The notes: generated by a model from the sequence alone, not told the origin. A stretch of DNA of 64,000 nucleotides from Pomphorhynchus laevis (GCA_012934845.2 WNNJ02002153.1:1-64000), one strand, 5' to 3'. Numbered from the stretch's first letter, positions 1 to 11,125 are shown. Made by a program: numbers and translations.

Positions 1-451
1 AAATATAAAATCCCTTTTCTTTGATCTAATAAATATTTATTAACACGCAAATATAATAAATAATATGATTTTATGGAATAAAATGATTTTATTTTTAACA
101 AATATTTATGGTTTAATGGTAAAAATACAGTGAAATACAGTCCGTGGTTGTTTGGTCACAAACCATTATTCACAACCCATTGCGTCTTGATAAAAAATAA
201 AAATGGCAATGTCATCAAGTTCTTGTCATATATAGTAAACTGAAAGTTTTAAAGGAACTAATTGTATGTTTTTTGATTTTTACTGATTTACTGCGACAGC
301 TACCGTAAACCAGTGCTTGCTGATACCGGTGCGAAATTCAGAATTTAATAGTTTTCATAAATTCAACCAAATCATAAAGTATAAAAAACTTTAAATGATA
401 GATTTAATGAAAAAGTCTTAATTTTATTGGAACATATTCATGAGACAGAAG
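1..451. other. AT-rich flank and 3' region of eL32
   Basis: I see no gene here. The rightmost part is the downstream region of the minus-strand eL32 gene. Read on the minus strand, an AATAAA polyadenylation signal lies at about 423-428, some 25 bases after the stop codon. The rest is AT-rich with no repeat I can name. Confidence 0.6.
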
Positions 452-862
452 TTACTCATTATCTTCAGTACGCAAACGGGCATTGGCATTGCTAACCTTG
501 ATACTTATTTGTTTTGCTCTCTCCACTATTTCACGTCGTTTCTTTGCCGAAACCGAATGGGCGATTTCTGCTTTAAGCAAATGACTCTGCATCAATAGCA
601 TATCCAACTCTTTAACGTTACGGACAACGAATTTACGATATCCGTCTCTACACGTGTACTTTGTCTTCTTGTTAGAACCATAACCGATATTTGGCATTCG
701 GCGGCATCCCCGAAATCGCCTTCTAACACAATTATCAATACCCTTGGGTTTGCGCCAGCTGGGCTTCACGCGCTTATATCTGTCTGAATGATGGCGGACA
801 AATCGCTTCAGACGTTTCTTTACTGTCCGTACTTTAATAGCAGGCTTAGTTACTGATGCCAT
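452..862 (-). CDS. RPL32: 60S ribosomal protein eL32 (RPL32)
   Basis: This is a structural protein of the large cytosolic ribosomal subunit. The 136 codons form one uninterrupted reading frame, and the length matches the family (about 135 residues). Family blocks are visible in order: a basic N-terminus, [10 protein letters not shown] near residue 35, VRRRFRG near 46, [12 protein letters not shown] near 56, [10 protein letters not shown] near 83, [18 protein letters not shown] near 99, and a C-terminus ending ARLRTEDNE. The start is set by the first Met (ATG at 860-862, minus strand). Just upstream on the minus strand the sequence reads TTCTTATAG directly before ATG, which looks like a splice acceptor, so a 5'UTR intron or trans-splicing is possible. 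An AATAAA follows the stop. [10 protein letters not shown] and ARLRTE resemble nematode and flatworm versions as I remember them; this is weak evidence for phylum. It appears to be an intact host gene. Confidence 0.95.
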   Translation of the reverse strand: MASVTKPAIKVRTVKKRLKRFVRHHSDRYKRVKPSWRKPKGIDNCVRRRFRGCRRMPNIGYGSNKKTKYTCRDGYRKFVVRNVKELDMLLMQSHLLKAEIAHSVSAKKRREIVERAKQISIKVSNANARLRTEDNE

Positions 863-2561
863 CTATAAGAATCAATATTGCAAAGATTTTTTAAATAAGT
901 ACAATTTACATTTTTAAATGCCATCAATTGTGTCGTTATGCCACTACAAATGTCAGTCGACGAGATATTAGCGAATGTAATACGACCACATCAAATCTTC
1001 ACATAGTTGCCGTGTTTATAACGGCAATGTCTTTTAAAATACAAAGAGCGTTGGTGAGCCTCACTACAGCCAGTTCTACCCACAAATTTGGTGTAAGTCC
1101 CAGTAATGGAAATCTGGTATTCAAGAGGACATATCGAGCATGCTGAAGATTAACTCATTGCGATTAACGATAAAATTTAATTGGAACGTAAGCAATGCAG
1201 TATTTCAAGCAGGGAAAAGTTTCATTTTATAGTAAGGCATTTAAGTAAATCGATTTTACAATAATTTTATACAACTGAAATTATATAGATTAGAAGGCAT
1301 GGCCAAAAACTTCTTGAACCACTGATTTGACACAATTGCGAGTATATATTAGAAAATTACAATTTTAAAATGATTTAACATTTTTTGTATTTACGTATAT
1401 ATTTATGCTTAAAGTTTAAAGCACGAAAAAAATATTAAATTCTAGAAATAAAGCATATTTTTGAGATTTTAGAAAAATCAAATTAAATTGTAATTATTAA
1501 ATTACAATTTAATAATATTATAATTAAATATTAATATTATTTAATTATCATATGATCTAATAGGTCCATACTTGATTATAATATAATGTGTACGTCTAAA
1601 AGATAGCTGAAAGAATATAATTTGTCAATTTAATTCATAAATTAAAAAATATTTAGTTAAAAACCAATTATTGACTAAATAATTTAGATAATCCAACTAG
1701 AATATTAATACCGAAAAAACTGTAATAATTATCTAATAATTATTACAACTATTTAATAATTATCTACTATTTATCTAATAATTAGTAGACAGTTAATTAA
1801 ATATAATATACATAATTATATTAAATATATAAGTAATATATAATTAATATATTTATATTAATTATATATTATATATAATATATTATTATATAATTAGTAA
1901 ATATTTAATATAAAGTGTGTAATCAGATAAAAAATTACAATTTGAAAAAAGCTGTAATAAAAAAATTAAGAATTTTTAGCTTAGAAAGTAGCGAGAAATA
2001 ATATAAGGCTTGTGACGTTCGCCAGTTTCCGTTTCGCTGTTAACCAGTGTATAATAATAAATAGCAAATGTTCGTTTCAGTTAAATAATCAAAAATAGCG
2101 TACAAGACAATTTTAACAGCTACCGCTGCCATCGTCAGAAACGAGTAAAATAGAAAAATGGTTTTACATGCTCAAACACACTAATTTATTCATAGAGAAT
2201 GAACACCATAATCGGATGCATGACTTATGTAAAGTCAAAAAGATCAGAAGAACAAATAAAGAGATAATTTATCCTTTTTGAACATTTATAACTAATTTAT
2301 TATTTTTAAACTGGAATTACAAACACAAGATACAAATTAATAGATATTTTTAAAATATTAAACTCTGTGTGCTATATATCTCTTTAGGGAATGTATTTAC
2401 TACAACGAAAATAGGGAAACTGGCCATTGAAACGAAATTCAATAACAGTCTTCTTCTCGATAGCGAAGCGGTTTACACGAACATACAAATACACTTGGAA
2501 AACATACTTTAAACATTTTCGTATTTGACAGAGATTGTGTATTCCTAACAATTAGTGTCGA
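863..2561. other. AT-rich intergenic region upstream of eL32
   Basis: I see no supported gene. Positions about 1380-1925 are nearly pure A/T with many short TAAT/ATTA repeats. The part next to 862 should hold the eL32 promoter, but no element is recognisable. A short plus-strand open frame at 928-1146 has no recognisable motif. Confidence 0.5.
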
Positions 2562-3790
2562 TCACATATTAAAAGTTCGATCAAAAAGCGTTAAGTAGCG
2601 TAATCGTTGTGTTTTTAGCATGAACTGATGACCACGAAGTGAGGTTATATCGCGCGTATGCATTAGCGATCTGAGTGGATGGCGATTGTCGTGTAAAATC
2701 TGCCGGGCTAGGCACAGGTCCGCCTTGTCGCGCAGATATCGAAGTGATCTCATTCCAGAACTCGTGAACTATTCCTGATATTCCATATGTCTGACCGCTC
2801 TTACCATTTTAGTTGCTGATCGGAAGACAGACTCTAGATTATTGCTTTCTCGTAAGGTGATTGGGTAAGAGGCCGGCGAAGCATATAGGAGGATGCTCAA
2901 AATAAGTGCTTGTGAGATTGTTTTAAAGCATGAGATGTCAATATGAACAAGAGCTCGGCGAATCAGGCCGATGACTCTTCTCACTTTGGAACATGTAGTG
3001 TCAGTATGTAAACGTGTCGATAAGTTAGAACATACATAAACACCTAAATCCTTGTATGAGTTCGTCCTAAGAATAACACTGTTGTTTATATGATAAATAT
3101 GAGCTGACTCGGCCGGAACGTCTTGATATGCAAATGTAGGCACACTTTTTCAAATTGAATTTTAACCCGTTCAAAATCGACCAAGTCATTTATGGTGTTA
3201 ATATCATACTGCAAGATGTCAACATCTGAGTCACAAAATATAGAGCGCCAGATTTTTAAATCATCAGCATATTTACCCTTACGAAACAATGACGGTCTGA
3301 CATAAAATTCAATAATCCAGCGAACTAAACACTCAAAAAAGGTGGATATTGTGCAGTTTTTGAATTAAATTATCATGAATGACTGTATCAAATGCCTTAG
3401 AGAAGTCGAAGAAGACAGCGTCAACCGGAATGCCATAATCATATCTGGTCCAGCTATCGTGTGATAACAACAAATTCGTTAACGTTGAATGATTTTTCCG
3501 AAAACCATGTTGTTCAGGGACGAGGATATGGTTCGTTTCTAGGTGAGTGGAGACTTTTCGCAGAAGTAAGCGGTCCAGTACGCCACAGCAGACACATGTG
3601 AGGCTAATCGGTCTGTAGTTATTGATATTGGAACGAGACCCCTGTTTTAATATGGGGCAGGTAAGAGAGCATTTCCAGTCTGAGGGAATCTTTATACGCG
3701 CGAGTGTGACACAGAAGATATTATATAGAGGTAGGTATATGGTGACAGCTAGGTTGCGAAGATATACTGACAGCAATAGATCCGGCAATT
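2562..3790 (-). mobile_element. LINE fragment, CR1/Jockey-type reverse transcriptase, internally deleted
   Basis: On the minus strand, reading from 3788 down, the first part holds RT motifs NNYRPISLT, EQHGFRKNHST and FFDFSKAFD (motif A, catalytic Asp). The frame then moves straight to KYADDLKIW at about 3280 (motif C), followed by thumb sequence to 2769 and a C-terminal piece ending at 2562. The stretch that should carry the GVPQG motif between A and C is missing, so there is an internal deletion of roughly 50 codons near 3290-3340, plus frame changes at about 3140 and 2760. The copy is 5'-truncated in AT-rich DNA at about 3790. No clear 3' tail or target duplication is visible. It is a dead copy. 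Confidence 0.85.
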
Positions 3791-4405
3791 AATTATATTA
3801 ATTAATTAATTATATTAATTAATATAATTAATGATTTCAAATAGAAGTCCTAAATGTATAAATTTATCCCATGGTATAATAAATAGTAATTAAAAAATAA
3901 TTATTTTAATAATAATAAAAAAATAATATTATTATAATATTATTATAATTTAATATATTAAATTTTAATTTATTTATTAAATATAATAATTTAATAAGAT
4001 TTTATATAATTATGAATATATTAATTAATATAATTAATTATATTAATATAAGTTATATCATGAATAATTATTAAAATAAATTATTATTTATTGTCAATGA
4101 ATAATAATTATTATCCCCTTTTTCATCTTATATATCAATTATTTATAGCTTTGGAGAAAATGTATTGAATATGAAGAAGATAAAAACTTCCCATCGGATA
4201 AAAACATAAATAATTTAATTAGAAAAAAAATTATAATTAAATAATGATTAAAAAAATTATAATTTAATTATAAATAATTAAATTTAATTATTTAATTAAA
4301 TTCTAATTCAATATTTATTATAAAATGTGCAAATTAAGAGATTAATGATTTTAAATCGTAATATGTACTCAGTTATCCAGAAAATTTGCACAAATGATTT
4401 TTTAA
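3791..4405. other. AT-rich spacer
   Basis: This is almost pure A/T sequence with many small TTAATTAA/ATTATAAT palindromes and no gene signal. The LINE on its left appears to have inserted next to or into this low-complexity stretch. Confidence 0.5.
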
Positions 4406-4639
4406 CACTGAGTAAACATTAAAAGCGTGATAAGGTGCAAGCCCCTAATGTATACCGGGATTTATTATTTATTTATCTATGAGTGCCCCGATTCAAAAGC
4501 TAATATTCAAGCAGCTATTATACTCTGCCCCAAACCGAGTCTAATATTGTGTCAGCTAGGTTGTCAGCTAACTTAATCACTGAGTAAACATTAAAAGCGT
4601 GATAAGATGCAAACCTCTAATATATACCGGGATTTATTA
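4406..4639 (+). repeat. 62-bp direct repeat pair (4406-4467 and 4578-4639)
   Basis: Two 62-bp segments beginning CACTGAGTAAACATT and ending ACCGGGATTTATTA lie 172 bp apart in the same orientation and differ at only about five positions. The sequence between them is not obviously repeated. It may be a small tandem duplication, or the ends of an unrecognised non-autonomous element. Confidence 0.7.
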
Positions 4640-5109
4640 AAATCTACAAAATGATGTCGGGATGTGTTAGCAAACCACAGGAAATATTTATGTATTAATA
4701 AGTTAAGTTAACATATTTTAATTTAAAGGAATTAGACTTAGATAGTCCGTAAATCTAGTAAACACGTCAATCTCCTACTACTTTCAAAGGCAATAAAATT
4801 TCTATAATTTAAACATCACCGCATAAACTACACGGAGTAAACAAGCCCATCACAAGGTAGGAAATCTGGGACTGCAAGCATCACTTAGGCTCGCAGTTGA
4901 ATATTGGAGAATATAAAATCAGGTGTTAAACCTGATATAAAGTAGTTGAGGGGATTCATCATGGCTCATACTCGTTGAAAAACACTGTGATGCCAAGTTC
5001 AGACGAATATAGATCGATGTCTTTAATAAGTATTACAAAAAGACAAAAAACAGATAATAACTTAATGCATCATCATTATCAGATAAGTTAAATGTCAAGA
5101 TTTAGCATT
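4640..5109. other. Intergenic, downstream of eL43
   Basis: I see no gene here. A short hairpin (ATCAGGT, 5-base loop, ACCTGAT) lies at about 4918-4937. The right end is the 3' region of the minus-strand eL43 gene; an ATTAAA-type polyadenylation signal may lie around 5025-5031 on the minus strand. Confidence 0.4.
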
Positions 5110-5388
5110 TCAGTTTGTTGATTCTTCCTTGAGACGCTTTATTGCACTTCTAACGGTTACAGCAGCAGGAGTCGAAAAAACATAAGCTCCACCGGCCACA
5201 GTTCGTACACACTTGCTACACTTCCATATACCAACACAGGTACGCCTCATGCGATCCTTCCCACAAAATGGACACGTGTACTTTGCCCGCTGAGTTATCT
5301 CGATTTTTCGAATGGCTTTCCTTAAAGAAGCACCATATCGCACACCGTATTTACCGACAATGCCAACCTTCTTTGTTCGTTTAGACAT
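5110..5388 (-). CDS. RPL37A: 60S ribosomal protein eL43 (RPL37A)
   Basis: This is a small zinc-binding protein of the large ribosomal subunit. From the chosen start it is 92 residues, the usual family length. It begins [20 protein letters not shown] after Met and has the four-cysteine zinc ribbon at Cys39, Cys42, Cys57 and Cys60 (CPFC...CSKC), then [17 protein letters not shown] and a basic C-terminal helix. The open frame extends seven codons further upstream, but the family always starts at the SKRTKK Met, so I place the ATG at 5386-5388 on the minus strand. The bases directly before it read TGCTCTTTAAAG, an acceptor-like AG abutting ATG, so an intron or trans-splice site there is plausible. 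Cys51 is an extra cysteine next to the ribbon. The frame is intact. Confidence 0.95.
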   Translation of the reverse strand: MSKRTKKVGIVGKYGVRYGASLRKAIRKIEITQRAKYTCPFCGKDRMRRTCVGIWKCSKCVRTVAGGAYVFSTPAAVTVRSAIKRLKEESTN

Positions 5389-5410
5389 CTTTAAAGAGCA
5401 TAAAATCATA

Positions 5411-6314
5411 GGACGGGCAAGTGTTCAGTTTCATTATTTAGCGATAAGTAAATTTAAATAAATAATATACAATTTTATTGCACTAAAATAACGTTTAATA
5501 GTAACGATCACAAACTGAAACCATAAAAATCATTTTTATCAATCAAATGGTATAATATCAACGATATAATACCATTATAATACAACAAAGCCTGTCAGAT
5601 CAACGATAATTTCAACAATTTAACAAACTAAACAGTCTAATATAGTAAACATTTGAACAGACTAAATAGCCTACGGGCATTGTCTTGTAGATTAATAATA
5701 ATATGAACATTGGTTTAAACGAGCAGCAACTTTTTTCAAGGCTCACGATTGTCACTCTTCAACGCAATGAATTTCGTAATGAATCTCTTAGGAACTCATT
5801 AGCTGTACATTGGATGTCAAGAGTGATCATAAATTAATCATTAATTCAATTAATGCTAGAGGCAGCAGTCCGAGATCTCTTCGAGTTTTACCTATATTTC
5901 TTGTGTTTTGAAAAAACAATTTAAAATTCTATGATTGTTAAAAAATAACCTTACAAAACATTCTTTGATCATCATTTTAATAAAGACAGAAATTTGATTA
6001 AAACTTTTGATAAATGATTATTTTTCGTGAAATTTTTTATTAATTCAGAATAGAATGTTAGTCATTTATTAAAAGAGTACGCTTTCCCAAAACAGTAGTT
6101 CTTTTGCGCATAGATTATGGACACACACGTCATGATCAAATATATACCTTTTATATGAATGAAAAAATAATAAAAAATAAACATTTTGATTCAATTATTT
6201 CTTTGATATTACTTCGATTTATACAATTGAAAAAGCACAGTAAGTAAACAATTTGCCAACTATATAAAAGATGTGAGAATTTAGGACTTATCCAAGTTAA
6301 AACATATTATTATA
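5411..6314. other. Intergenic upstream of eL43
   Basis: This stretch should include the eL43 promoter. It is AT-rich; I see no coding sequence, repeat or RNA gene I can support. Confidence 0.4.
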
Positions 6315-6578
6315 GTCCCGCGTGGCCGAATGGTGGAGGCGTGTGCATTGAAATTTCTATGTACGGGGTTGAAACCTCGAGCATGCACTCTATTGACTTC
6401 TCTGTAAGCACACGTCAAAGCCACAAGATCGCGTTGTCGAAAGACGCAGGGGCACCCGATGATGAAGCGGGACCACTCTTCATTATTATTAGTAAACAAT
6501 AGCCGATGAGCGGTTGCTCGTTTGGCTGTATCTCAATGAAAAAGTACAATGTCAGTAAAACAAAAAGCATTCCAAATC
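6315..6578 (+). mobile_element. tRNA-Ser-derived SINE
   Basis: The first ~70 bases resemble a degenerate serine tRNA. They show GTCCCGCGTGGCCGAATGG (acceptor and A box), GGAGGCGTGTGCATTGAAAT (D arm and an anticodon-loop TGA context as in tRNA-Ser(UGA)), and GGGGTTGAAACCTCG in the position of the B box. The cloverleaf is not intact, so this is not a working tRNA gene. A non-tRNA body follows, then a tail from about 6494 whose sequence recurs inverted at 12605-12705. The tail contains a nested hairpin, AGCC-gat-GAGC-ggtt-GCTC-gttt-GGCT, and ends in AAAACAAAAA. The tRNA head, unrelated body and tail that recurs elsewhere are the typical SINE layout. The exact ends are uncertain. Confidence 0.65.
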
Positions 6579-6679
6579 ATATTCGACTTCCTATAAGAGC
6601 GATACACTATTCAACGCACGCCGAAATTCTCGGATGTTCCGGCATTCAATCGCAGATGACGGGAGCCTGTTCCAACTGT

Positions 6680-6775
6680 TTATTTGCTCGATGTTTATTG
6701 CTCGACTGTTTATTGCTTGATTGTTTACTTTTTACTTATTTATTGCTCAACTGTTTATTGCTCGATTATATGCCT
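6680..6775 (+). repeat. ~15-bp minisatellite (TTTATTGCTCGACTG)n
   Basis: About six imperfect copies of a 15-bp unit, consensus TTTATTGCTCGACTG, lie between the SINE and the LINE remnant that follows. Any open frame across it is a product of the repeat. Confidence 0.75.
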
Positions 6776-6784
6776 ATGTACCAA

Positions 6785-8905
6785 TGATTCTGTCGTTGAG
6801 TCATTAAGTTGCGGTCCGCCATTAGGCTCTAGCGATCACTGCACTTTAAGTATCATCCTACCTAGTCATATTTCGGGTCTGGTCAATTAAAAAAACGATT
6901 GGTGTTATGAATGCGGATTACTATACAATTAATGAAATGCCGAGCCTAGTAAGATGGCCTTGTGCTAGAACAGTTGGTGTTCATGTGGCCTGATCGTTCC
7001 TCCACACAACATTGATTAATCTACTTCACGCCTTTTCCCCTTGCGTAACACGTAAACCACCATCCTCCAAAGCCAAATGGTTTGACAGTGAGTTGAAGCG
7101 AGCTGTCAGAGAACGTGATTATGCATTCCCACTATTTAAGCGTGGACTCGGATCCTTCAGATTTTATACTACCATTCGCAACAGGGTGACTTCTCTTAAA
7201 CGTCAGAAGAGACATCAATTCATTGCTGACATATGTTCCTTGTCTCACGTCGATCAAAAGAGACTTTTTCAACTACTTGGCAACCGTAAGAGGGTATCTT
7301 CGTCAATCAACTGTCTGGTTGATGGTGAGCGAAAATCGGTTTCTCCTCTTTCCATTGCCAATATCCTTGCCAAGAACTTTTGTCTCACTCGCAATCGATT
7401 TTCCCTATGTGACTATAACATTACAATAGACAATTCTTCTCTCCAGTAATTCTATTATTGTCCTTGAGAACTGGCATAATCCCAGATATGTGGAAGAGAG
7501 CATTAATCATTCCAGTTTTCAAAAAGGGGGATAAGGTAAATCCTCAAAATTATCGGCCAATAAGTTTGACTTGTATTGCTTGCAAGGTGATGGAGAAACT
7601 GATCCTGAGGTATGTATCTTCTCATTTGGACAAATTCAATATTTTATCTAATAAACAGCATGGGTTTAGAAAACATCACTCCACTTCAACTAATCTAACA
7701 TTAGCACGCGAAAGCTGGGCCGGTTTTGTCAAACAGGGGGTACCGGTTGATGCCGTCTTTATTGATTTGTCCAAAGCTTTTGATCGGGTCGTTCATCCAA
7801 TTTTACTGTGGAAACTTGGAAATTACGGATTCTCAAAGCACGTTTGTCTCTGGATGCGTGAACTCTTGAGTAGACGTTCCTTTGATGTGCGAGTTGGTGA
7901 GTCTCTTTCTGAATGGTTTTATCTCACTCAAAGTGTTCCACAAGGCTGTATCCTAAGTCCCACTTTGTTTAATATCTACATCAACGAAATCGCTGAAAAT
8001 GTTACATGCCAGTGCCTATTATACGCCGATGACATGAAACTCTGGTGCCATTTATTTCGTGGTTGTTCTAGCTCTACCTTTTTACAATCAGATTTGGATA
8101 AAGTTAGTAGTTGGTGTTCATCACACGGCTTAGTAATCAATGTTAGTAAATGTCGACATATGAGAATTGGTCAATCCCGATTACCTTCCCCTTCTTATCA
8201 ATTGAGCTCAACAGTTATCGAATCATTAAATCACTTTACTGATCTAGGTGTTGTTATCTCCTCCAATTTAAAATCTCGTCTTCATTATTCTGCGACTATT
8301 GCAAAATGCCGTCGAATTTTAGGATTTATTCATCGAAACGTTAGACAACTTGAGCCAAAGGCTTTACGCATTGCATATTCGAGTCTCTTAAAATCACATA
8401 TGCTCTATGCATCTCACGCGACACACCCTCAACTGAAATCAGAATTGAGTGAATTCGACAACATTTTGAGAAGAGCCACGCACTTGGTTCCGGCAACTCG
8501 CTCCATTCCTTATCCAGTTAGACTAGAGGCATTGGGTATAAGATCTATTGAATGCGATCTGTTGATTGCAGATCTTACACTAGTGTGGATGTCGCTGCGC
8601 GTGCCTAACCATCCGTGTAAGCAGCTGTTCTGTCTTCGTGAATCCTCAATGTTACGTGGACACGAGCTATGTTTGAAGCATCGCTCAAAGCATCGAACAA
8701 ATTGCACGACAGTGATGGATCGCGTCTGTAAACGATGGAATGGATTATCACCTGGTGTAATCAACAGCTCTTCTGCTGTGCAATTCAAAGAACGCCTAAA
8801 GCTTGACCTCGTGAACTCTTGATGTTTTTTTACGTTTTTTTTTCTGTTTTTTTATTCGATGTGATGCTTCCTTACGAGCTTCAGCTCCCTTGGAAGTCGA
8901 CATAT
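6785..8905 (+). mobile_element. CR1-like LINE, endonuclease remnant plus open RT and 3' tail
   Basis: At 6785-6890 there is an APE-type endonuclease C-terminus (PLGSSDHCTLSI, with the catalytic SDH). The endonuclease-RT linker follows at about 7040-7440, then a long open RT frame, then the 3' tail. The linker stops at 7449 and the next frame begins inside the RT N-terminus (IIPDMWKRALIIPVFKKGDK), so a piece of the linker and the usual GPDG block are missing. The tail has T-runs and a nested hairpin, CTTCC-ttac-GAGC-ttca-GCTC-cctt-GGAAG, then ATAATAATAAT, a typical CR1-type microsatellite end. The tail faces that of the minus-strand LINE to its right. Confidence 0.85.
7458..8822 (+). CDS. LINE reverse transcriptase, uninterrupted RT and thumb (454 codons)
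   Basis: This is an RNA-directed DNA polymerase domain of a CR1/Jockey-type non-LTR retrotransposon. The RT motifs are intact and in order: FKKGDKVNPQNYRPISLT near residue 21, QHGFRKHHST near 67, AVFIDLSKAFD with the first catalytic Asp at about 103, SVPQGCILSPTLFN near 159, YADD at 189-192 with the catalytic Asp pair, then KCRHMRIG and a C-terminal region with RGHELCLKHR and VCKRWNGL. No stop interrupts it. The first codons are the open part of a frame that originally began upstream, so there is no real start here. An intact catalytic core suggests recent activity or a young copy, but the upstream endonuclease is damaged, so the element cannot move by itself. Confidence 0.9.
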   Translation: MSLRTGIIPDMWKRALIIPVFKKGDKVNPQNYRPISLTCIACKVMEKLILRYVSSHLDKFNILSNKQHGFRKHHSTSTNLTLARESWAGFVKQGVPVDAVFIDLSKAFDRVVHPILLWKLGNYGFSKHVCLWMRELLSRRSFDVRVGESLSEWFYLTQSVPQGCILSPTLFNIYINEIAENVTCQCLLYADDMKLWCHLFRGCSSSTFLQSDLDKVSSWCSSHGLVINVSKCRHMRIGQSRLPSPSYQLSSTVIESLNHFTDLGVVISSNLKSRLHYSATIAKCRRILGFIHRNVRQLEPKALRIAYSSLLKSHMLYASHATHPQLKSELSEFDNILRRATHLVPATRSIPYPVRLEALGIRSIECDLLIADLTLVWMSLRVPNHPCKQLFCLRESSMLRGHELCLKHRSKHRTNCTTVMDRVCKRWNGLSPGVINSSSAVQFKERLKLDLVNS

Positions 8906-10360
8906 AATAATAATCTCTGATATCCTGATAATGTCGATGGACTTTTCTACGATGTTTGAGCGTTAGTCGATGTCCACGTAACTGCTCGGAGTTGCGTAGA
9001 CAAAACATAAAGTTGAGGGGATGAGTGGGCGATAAAATTGCCCTCCATACCAGCATAAGATCAGCTTAAACCAAACTTTCACAAACCGTTGAAACACCTA
9101 GGATTTCTAACTTCCGGTCAAACAACAGGTCTTTAACAGCGGGAACAGGACGAGTAGCCGTCCGGAGAATCGATCCGTAAACCACAATGTTCTTGCGCAG
9201 ATGTGGATACGCTTCGGGATATGTGTAGAGCATGCGAGATACGATGAGGGCCTTGTATATTATTCTGAAGCTACATACCTCTCGTGATCCAAAAGATCGT
9301 CTAATGATGCCAATAGTACGACGGCAATTGGTCGAAACTTTATTTACGTGAGCGCTCATATCGAGCGTATTAAGCGTAGATACCCCTAAATCATCGATTT
9401 TATCTGTAGAATCAATCGACATGTTTCCAATTTTATAAGAGCAACGAACGTCTGGGGAGCCGATCCGCATGTCTACATTTAGTCGCATTTATCATCAGCC
9501 CATTGGATATACACAATTTATTTATGGAATCCAGGTCTTTTTGAAGAGCGCTAACATCGGAATCATCAATGATTCGCCTCCAAACCTTAAGATCATCTGC
9601 ATAGGTAACACATTCTAACGTTAAGCTGTTTGTAATATCATTTACATATATTATTAAATGACCCCTTAAGGCCATTAAAGAGTCAGACTAATGACCGATC
9701 CCTACGAAACGCCTGTCGTCATCATTGAGTAATCAGAAAGATAATGGCTTATGCGTACTGCAAACGAGCGGTTGCTTACGAATGATTGAATCCAGCGTAA
9801 CAAAGAGCCCCGTACACCAATGTTTAATTATTTGTTTACTAGCAAATTGGGAATAACTCCATTGAATGCTTTCGATAAGTCAATATCACATCTACTCTGG
9901 AACCACTCCTCACTGAATCCACCCAGTTTGCTATCACTTTTACAAGGTTCGTTACCGTTGAGCGATATGGCCTAAATCCATGCTGACTGGGGCTAAGGCG
10001 ATTGTTAGCTTCAGCGAAAGCGCTAAAGTAACGAAGAATCAATTTTTTAATACCTTACAAGTTACAGATGTGAGACTGACAGGACGGTAATTGGAAACCT
10101 GGGATTTATCGCCTTTCTTGAAAATTGGATGTACAATAGCCTTAGTCCAATCAGATGGTAGATAACCTGTGTTCAGTGATCTTCTAAAAATAGAAGCTAA
10201 GGGAACGTATACTGCATGGGCCAATTCCTTTAAGAGTATTGGAGGTATATGGTCAGGACCTGACGCGGCGTTGCGGGGTAATTTGAGTAGCTCGTGCAGT
10301 ACCTCTTCATCGCTAAATTCAATGTTAGATATAATTACTCCAGATTTTTAATTTTCTTGA
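8906..10360 (-). mobile_element. CR1-like LINE fragment, broken RT
   Basis: On the minus strand, reading from about 10350 down: a GPDHIPPILLKEL block, DWTKAIVHPIFKKGDK and NYRPVSLTSV (10224-10039), SQHGFRPYRSTVTNL (to 9839), a decayed stretch, YADDLKVWRRI at about 9600, thumb sequence IDDLGVS...NKVSTNCRRTIGIIRRSFG (9488-9066), and a C-terminal CLRNSEQLRGHRLTLKHRRK near 9000. Frames change at about 10040, 9840-9680, 9430 and 9060. The 3' end is lost where it meets the tail of the plus-strand LINE at about 8905: the open frame runs on into the antisense of that tail. Confidence 0.85.
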
Positions 10361-10401
10361 ATTAAAATTTAAAAATATTATTATTATCCTTTTCTCTTTT
10401 T

Positions 10402-10582
10402 CTTTTTTTTCTTCTTTTCTTTTCTTTTTTATTTCCTATGTGATCAGTTGAAACAGCCATTTGGCTATAACTTGTAATACTAATAATAACTAATAATTAT
10501 TAGTATTACAAGTTATAGCCAAATGGCTGTTTCAACTGATCACATAGGAAATAAAAAAGAAAAGAAAAGAAGAAAAAAAAAG
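10402..10582. repeat. 87-bp-arm near-perfect palindrome of a LINE 3' tail
   Basis: Positions about 10402-10487 and 10496-10582 are inverted copies around an 8-base centre. The only difference I find is the length of one homopolymer (8 T against 9 A). The right arm is the natural 3' UTR of the minus-strand LINE that starts at 10583, including its AGCC-attt-GGCT hairpin and CTTGTAAT end. The left arm is the same tail pointing the other way. Confidence 0.95.
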
Positions 10583-11125
10583 TTAATAGCGGTTACATAA
10601 TATTGTATACATTCGGAATGCCATGATCGTTAATCCACTGACGAAGTTGAACTTTAAATTGAGATAAGTCCTTGGTACATGCTATTTCTCCTGGCAACGT
10701 GTTCCAGGCGTTTAATGCTCGATGTGAGAGCCTAGCCAAACTCACTACTTTACCGTGGGGAAACTTAAATAGTTTCAACGGGTGGCCACGATGCGTCTGA
10801 GAACAAACTTTAACATAGCACGAGGGAAAACCATCTATCCCATTTACCATTCGCCATAATGCAACAAGGTCTAGGTAATATAGCCTCTGACCCAAAGATG
10901 GTATCTTTAGAAATTCAAGCCGCTCACGATATGAATATGATCCATCCATACACATTCGAGAACCTCTACGAAGGATTGACTCTAGTCTATTGAACTCTTT
11001 CTTAGTGTATGGAAAAACTGCTTGCACGCAGTACTCTATATGCGGGCGAACAAGAGCGCAGTAAAGCCGTTTGAAGACGTATGGATTAATACGATTAAAT
11101 GCATTTTTGAAAAAATGCATTTAAA
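10583..11125 (-). mobile_element. 5'-truncated CR1-like LINE, RT C-terminus
   Basis: One open minus-strand frame (11120-10593) encodes only the RT thumb and C-terminal region: YVFKRLYCALVRPHIEYC, QAVFPYTKKEFNRLESILRR, LYYLDLVALWRMVNG, THRGHPLKLFKFPHGK, LSHRALNAWNTLPGE and a C-terminus ending VYNIM. The same C-terminal pattern (LSHRAVNLWNRLP, ending IYNYM) occurs in the LINE ending at 17772, so the two belong to one family. The 3' tail is at 10496-10582. It is a severely 5'-truncated insertion with an intact remaining frame, which suggests it is fairly young. Confidence 0.88.

Noticed and set aside
928-1146. Small plus-strand gene upstream of eL32
   Set aside because: No recognisable motif and no coding context; probably chance.
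6315-6390. Functional tRNA-Ser gene
   Set aside because: Arms do not pair, the variable arm is missing and the B box is imperfect; better read as a SINE head.
6506-6890. Open frames rich in Leu, Cys and Tyr (LLDCLLLDCLL...)
   Set aside because: Translation of the TTTATTGCTCGACTG minisatellite; no independent evidence of coding.
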